This document shows positions 6,166-7,994 of a DNA stretch of 7,994 bases, in pieces. The notes below the pieces were generated by a model. The model was given only the letters and a program-made list of their open reading frames with translations. It did no database searches and had not been told where the DNA came from. Both the position numbers and the translations under genes were made by a program. Location of the stretch: NCBI GenBank assembly GCA_903877945.1, contig CAIRFY010000328.1, positions 1 to 7,994 of the forward strand. The letters are read 5' to 3'. Positions within the stretch are counted from its first letter, which is position 1; each line of letters starts with the position of its first letter. Origin of the DNA: an uncultured Oscillochloris sp. (GTDB lineage: Bacteria > Chloroflexota > Chloroflexia > Chloroflexales > Chloroflexaceae).

Positions 6166-7027
6166 GTGCCCCGTGGACGCCCCAAGAAGACCACACCACC
6201 TGCCGCAAACGGGAATGACCAGACACCGCTGTCGCTGCCGCCCGCCCGTAGCGAGCACCTCGATATTCCGGCCCTGGAGACCTGGCTCTGGGACGCGGCA
6301 TGCGCCATCCGGGGTGCGACCGATGCGCCCAAGTTTAAGGACTTCATCCTGCCGCTGGTCTTCTTCAAGCGCCTCTCCGATGTCTTTGACGATGAGGTCG
6401 CCAAGCACGCGGCGACCTTCGGTGGCGAGTTCGCGTGGCTCGGGCAGCAAGTCGTCGAACAAGGAGAAGACCATCCGCGCCGCCCTGGTCGAGCAGAATG
6501 TGATCGAGGGCGTGGTGCTGCTGCCCGAGAACCTGTTCTACAACACCAGCGCGCCGGGGGTCATTCTGCTGCTGAACCGGGGTAAGCCAGAGGCACGCAA
6601 GGGCCAAATCCTGCTGGTGAACGCCTCGGCCTACTTCGTCAAGCGCAAGCCTAAGAACGAACTGACCGAGGACGGCATCGCGGCGGTGGCCGACGCCTAC
6701 CGGGCCTGGGAGAGCCGTGAGAAGCTGAGCCGGGTGATCTCCCTGGCGGAGGCTCGCACCGCTGACTACAACCTCAGCCCCTCGCAGTTCGTCATCGTGA
6801 CCGACCGCGCCCAACATCGCCCACTTGATACAATCCTGGCTGACATCGCCGAAGCACGCATTGAGCGCGAACGAGCCGACGCCGAGCTGGCTAGGGTGCT
6901 GGAAGCGGTAAAGCGCAAAGACATGGTTCAAACCAGCTTGACAGTGTGCAGTGACTGTAGCGCCGCCTTCCAGGCGGTCAGGAGTACCACCGCAGGCGGG
7001 AAGCCCGTGCTACAACTGTCACGCTGA
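6166..7027 (+). pseudogene. hsdM: Type I restriction-modification methyltransferase subunit HsdM, internally deleted and frameshifted
   Basis: The start is GTG 6166, nine bases after GAGG, giving a VPRGRPKK N-terminus. The first part (to about 6440) encodes an HsdM N-terminal helical domain, including LETWLWDAACAIRG and KFKDFILPLVFFKRLSDVFD. From about 6437, in the next frame, comes the C-terminal part of the same family: KTIRAALVEQNVIEGVVLLP, ENLFYNT, and later SPSQFV. The SAM-binding glycine-rich motif and the NPP(F/Y) catalytic motif are both absent. Family members are roughly 500 residues; only about 90 N-terminal and 190 C-terminal residues remain. The junction therefore removed some 200 or more residues and changed frame. 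The last 25 or so codons (SDCSAAFQAVRSTTAGGKPV onward) come from a palindromic repeat rather than from hsdM. No hsdS or hsdR follows. It cannot be an active methyltransferase. Confidence 0.88.
6956..7014. repeat. REP-like palindromic element
   Basis: It is bounded by TGTAGC (6956-6961) and GCTACA (7009-7014). The interior has a 6-bp hairpin CCGCCT/AGGCGG (6963-6977) and a CGGG/CCCG hairpin (6997-7007). GTGAC and GTCAC lie just outside the bounds. From memory, similar TGTAGCGCCGCCTTCCAGGC elements are scattered through several bacterial phyla, including Chloroflexota. The element overlaps and supplies the 3' end of the hsdM pseudogene frame. Confidence 0.65.
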
Positions 7028-7046
7028 AACCTGGCACCTGAAACCT
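7024..7046. repeat. 9-bp direct repeat CTGAAACCT
   Basis: Two exact copies at 7024-7032 and 7038-7046, with a 14-bp period. They lie between the REP-like palindrome and the 8-bp tandem repeat. Confidence 0.5.
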
Positions 7047-7052
7047 TGTCAA

Positions 7053-7104
7053 AGCGGTAGAGCGGTAGAGTGGTAAAGCGGTAGAGCGGTAGAGCGGTAG
7101 AGCG
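7053..7104. repeat. Tandem 8-bp repeat AGCGGTAG, about 6.5 copies
   Basis: Six consecutive octamers start at 7053, with five exact and the third changed to AGTGGTAA; a partial AGCG follows at 7101-7104. The tract lies 45 bp upstream of the start of the UPF0175 gene, so copy-number change could alter that gene's upstream region. It could also be a neutral short tandem repeat. Confidence 0.9.
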
Positions 7105-7136
7105 TGCTGGCCGGTGAACAGGTACAATGTGGCGTG

Positions 7137-7143
7137 AAGGAGG
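7137..7143 (+). promoter_or_regulatory. Ribosome-binding site AAGGAGG for the UPF0175 gene
   Basis: A near-perfect Shine-Dalgarno sequence five bases before the ATG at 7149. It fixes the start there rather than at the TTG-like or CTG-like codons farther upstream. A weak -10-like TACAAT lies at 7123-7128, without a clear -35 box. Confidence 0.8.
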
Positions 7144-7148
7144 ACACG

Positions 7149-7433
7149 ATGACCACACTTCACATAGACTACCCTGAAGAGTTGCTGGAGCAGACGGAGC
7201 AGACCAGGGAAGATCTGGAGCGACTGGCGCGTGAGGCGCTGCTTGTGCGCCTCTACGATCTCGGCAAGATCTCGTCGGGCAAGGCCGCCGAGCTACTCGG
7301 CATACCGCGCCGGGAGTTTCTGGATCTCCTAGGTAAGTACGGTGTGTCCATCTTTGATGACGCTCAGGATGTAGAAGCGGAGGCCCAGCTTGCCATCGAA
7401 GCCAGTCGTCTCCAACACAAGCCCGCTAATTAA
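7149..7433 (+). CDS. UPF0175-family protein, antitoxin-like
   Basis: The protein has 94 residues, near the family's usual length. The N-terminus (MTTLHIDYPEELLEQ) is the short beta-strand and helix typical of small DNA-binding antitoxins. Residues 26-68 carry the UPF0175 core: ALLVRLYDLGKISSGKAAEL, then GIPRREFLDLLGKYGVSIFD. This is a helix-turn-helix-like segment with the conserved GKAAELLG and REFL motifs. UPF0175 proteins are usually antitoxin partners of PIN-like (often DUF3368) toxins encoded next door. None is present on either side; six bases after the stop a MITE-like element begins, which may have separated it from a partner. By family analogy it would repress its own promoter and neutralise a toxin; neither can be seen directly. 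A strong ribosome-binding site and an intact frame suggest it is still expressed. Confidence 0.85.
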   Translation: MTTLHIDYPEELLEQTEQTREDLERLAREALLVRLYDLGKISSGKAAELLGIPRREFLDLLGKYGVSIFDDAQDVEAEAQLAIEASRLQHKPAN

Positions 7434-7438
7434 CCTGG

Positions 7439-7540
7439 TATAGCAATCCTCTTGGGGTTGTTGTGTGGAGTCAAGGCTTTAGCCGGATAAGGCCGCCTAA
7501 AGGCTCGACTCCTTTTCATAACCAGTTTAGGATTGCTATA
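7439..7540 (+). mobile_element. Complete 102-bp MITE-like element
   Basis: Perfect 12-bp terminal inverted repeats TATAGCAATCCT (7439-7450) and AGGATTGCTATA (7529-7540) bound the element. A nested GGAGTC/GACTCC pair (7468-7473, 7505-7510) makes the interior partly palindromic. It encodes nothing. The left 60 bp recur inverted at 5921-5980 with one mismatch, supporting mobility. Ends in TATA could reflect a TA-type target duplication. The mobilising transposase is not in the window. Confidence 0.75.
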
Positions 7541-7679
7541 GGGGTGGGGCACCTCGATCTCCTGCTGCAACTCTACACCGAGGTTTTGATCCCGGATCAG
7601 CCCCAGGCTGCGCGCTGAGGTGCGGCGTGCGGCGGGCGAGGAATCATGAACCCACTGGATCGCATCTCCACCCGCCGGG
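7541..7679. other. Short region with no firm gene
   Basis: A short frame from GTG 7544 to TGA 7618 (HLDLLLQLYTEVLIPDQPQA) could be the tail of a gene cut by the MITE-like element. An ATG at 7646, preceded by GCGAGGA, starts MNPLDRIS, which faintly resembles the N-terminus of DUF433 antitoxins. The frame then runs into the minisatellite as Arg/Cys-rich sequence without any further family residues. Both may be gene scraps; neither is called. Confidence 0.3.
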
Positions 7680-7994
7680 TTGAACACCCTATTCTGCGAG
7701 CGTCTTGCAGGGTTAGACGCCCGTCTTGCAGGGTTAGACGCCCGTCTTGCAGGGGTGGACGCCGGTCTTGCAGGGTTAGACGCCGGTCTTGCAGGGTTAG
7801 ACGCCGGTCTTGCAGGGTTAGACGCCGGTCTTGCAGGGTTAGACGCCGGTCTTGCAGGGGTGGACGCCCGTCTTGCAGGGGTGGACGCCGGTCTTGCAGG
7901 GGACGTACTGTGCAACCTCTTCGCCGCCCAGATGCGCGAGACCGCCCCGCAGTACCTCCCGCTGACTCGTGGCTGGGACGATAAGGCCAGCGGC
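7680..7994 (+). CDS. Unknown protein with leucine-heptad repeat (3' partial, start uncertain)
   Basis: The frame is open from a stop at 7647 to the window edge. The only usual start codon before the repeat is TTG at 7680, without a clear ribosome-binding site, so the true start is uncertain. About 9.5 heptads read LAG(L/V)DA(R/G), with Leu or Val at the a and d positions of a coiled coil. After the repeat the same frame continues as a natural-looking sequence (DVLCNLFAAQMRETAPQYLP, then LTRGWDDKASG). This favours it over the other open frames across the repeat, which read as Arg/Cys-rich or Pro/Ala/Arg-rich sequence. The glycine in every heptad would weaken a classical coiled coil. I do not recognise the family. 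It may instead be a gene fragment carrying an expanded minisatellite. Confidence 0.5.
   Translation, partial: MNTLFCERLAGLDARLAGLDARLAGVDAGLAGLDAGLAGLDAGLAGLDAGLAGLDAGLAGVDARLAGVDAGLAGDVLCNLFAAQMRETAPQYLPLTRGWDDKASG
7701..7901 (+). repeat. 21-bp minisatellite, about 9.6 copies
   Basis: Units start at 7701, 7722, 7743, 7764, 7785, 7806, 7827, 7848 and 7869, with a partial tenth at 7890-7901. Each begins (C/G)GTCTTGCAGGG and ends GACGCC. The variation is confined to the first base (C or G) and the TTA/GTG segment. Units 4-7 are identical, indicating recent amplification. Twenty-one bases equals seven codons, so copy-number change keeps frame. Confidence 0.95.

Noticed and set aside
7430..7984. 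Frames on both strands over the 21-bp minisatellite and the MITE-like element (Pro/Ala/Arg/Ser-rich or Arg/Cys-rich)
   Set aside because: Their content comes from reading the repeats in other frames. The frame giving leucine heptads and a natural-looking continuation is preferred.

Overview
The window is high-GC accessory DNA that resembles a filamentous Chloroflexota genome (Roseiflexus/Chloroflexus-like). That placement is an inference. It rests on the Asp/Ala-Leu/Arg dipeptide repeat inside a large helical-repeat protein, on short REP/MITE-like palindromes and tiny tandem repeats between genes, and on remnants of restriction and toxin-antitoxin modules. No rRNA, tRNA or housekeeping gene is present to confirm it.

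Layout from left to right. Positions 1-2592 hold the 3' part of a very large + strand gene. Its product is an alpha-helical, HEAT-like solenoid interrupted by a 102-residue dipeptide tract encoded by a hexanucleotide repeat. This is probably the C-terminal sensor half of a STAND/NACHT-type protein whose NTPase would lie upstream. Positions 2593-2773 are intergenic on the + strand but carry a protein-like antisense reading frame. Positions 2774-5170 encode a 798-residue protein with an N-terminal HNH nuclease domain and a C-terminal TnpB/Cas12-like RuvC fold with zinc ribbons. Two of the three RuvC acidic positions appear to be lost.

Directly downstream, 5264-5646 looks like a dedicated non-coding RNA gene. 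It has a -35/-10 pair with a 17-bp spacer, several hairpins, two diverged 43-nt direct repeats with a 67-bp period, and a perfect 17-bp terminator hairpin. The protein and RNA together are the most interesting part of the window: a candidate RNA-guided HNH effector with an inactive RuvC domain, possibly a nickase or binding protein. Guide function is an inference.

From 5647 on the DNA is a patchwork of decayed and mobile elements. It contains a partial copy (5921-5980) of a MITE-like element, an hsdM pseudogene (6166-7027) that has lost its whole catalytic core, and a REP-like palindrome that supplies the last codons of that pseudogene. These are followed by an 8-bp tandem repeat, an intact orphan UPF0175-family antitoxin-like gene (7149-7433), and a complete 102-bp MITE-like element (7439-7540) inverted relative to the first copy. 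The window ends with a frame open to its edge (7680-7994), in which a 21-bp minisatellite encodes leucine heptads.

The left half (solenoid protein, HNH-RuvC protein, structured RNA) and the right half (restriction remnant, antitoxin) together look like a defence or mobile-element island. No gene in the window is shown to act with another, apart from the inferred HNH-RuvC/ncRNA pair.
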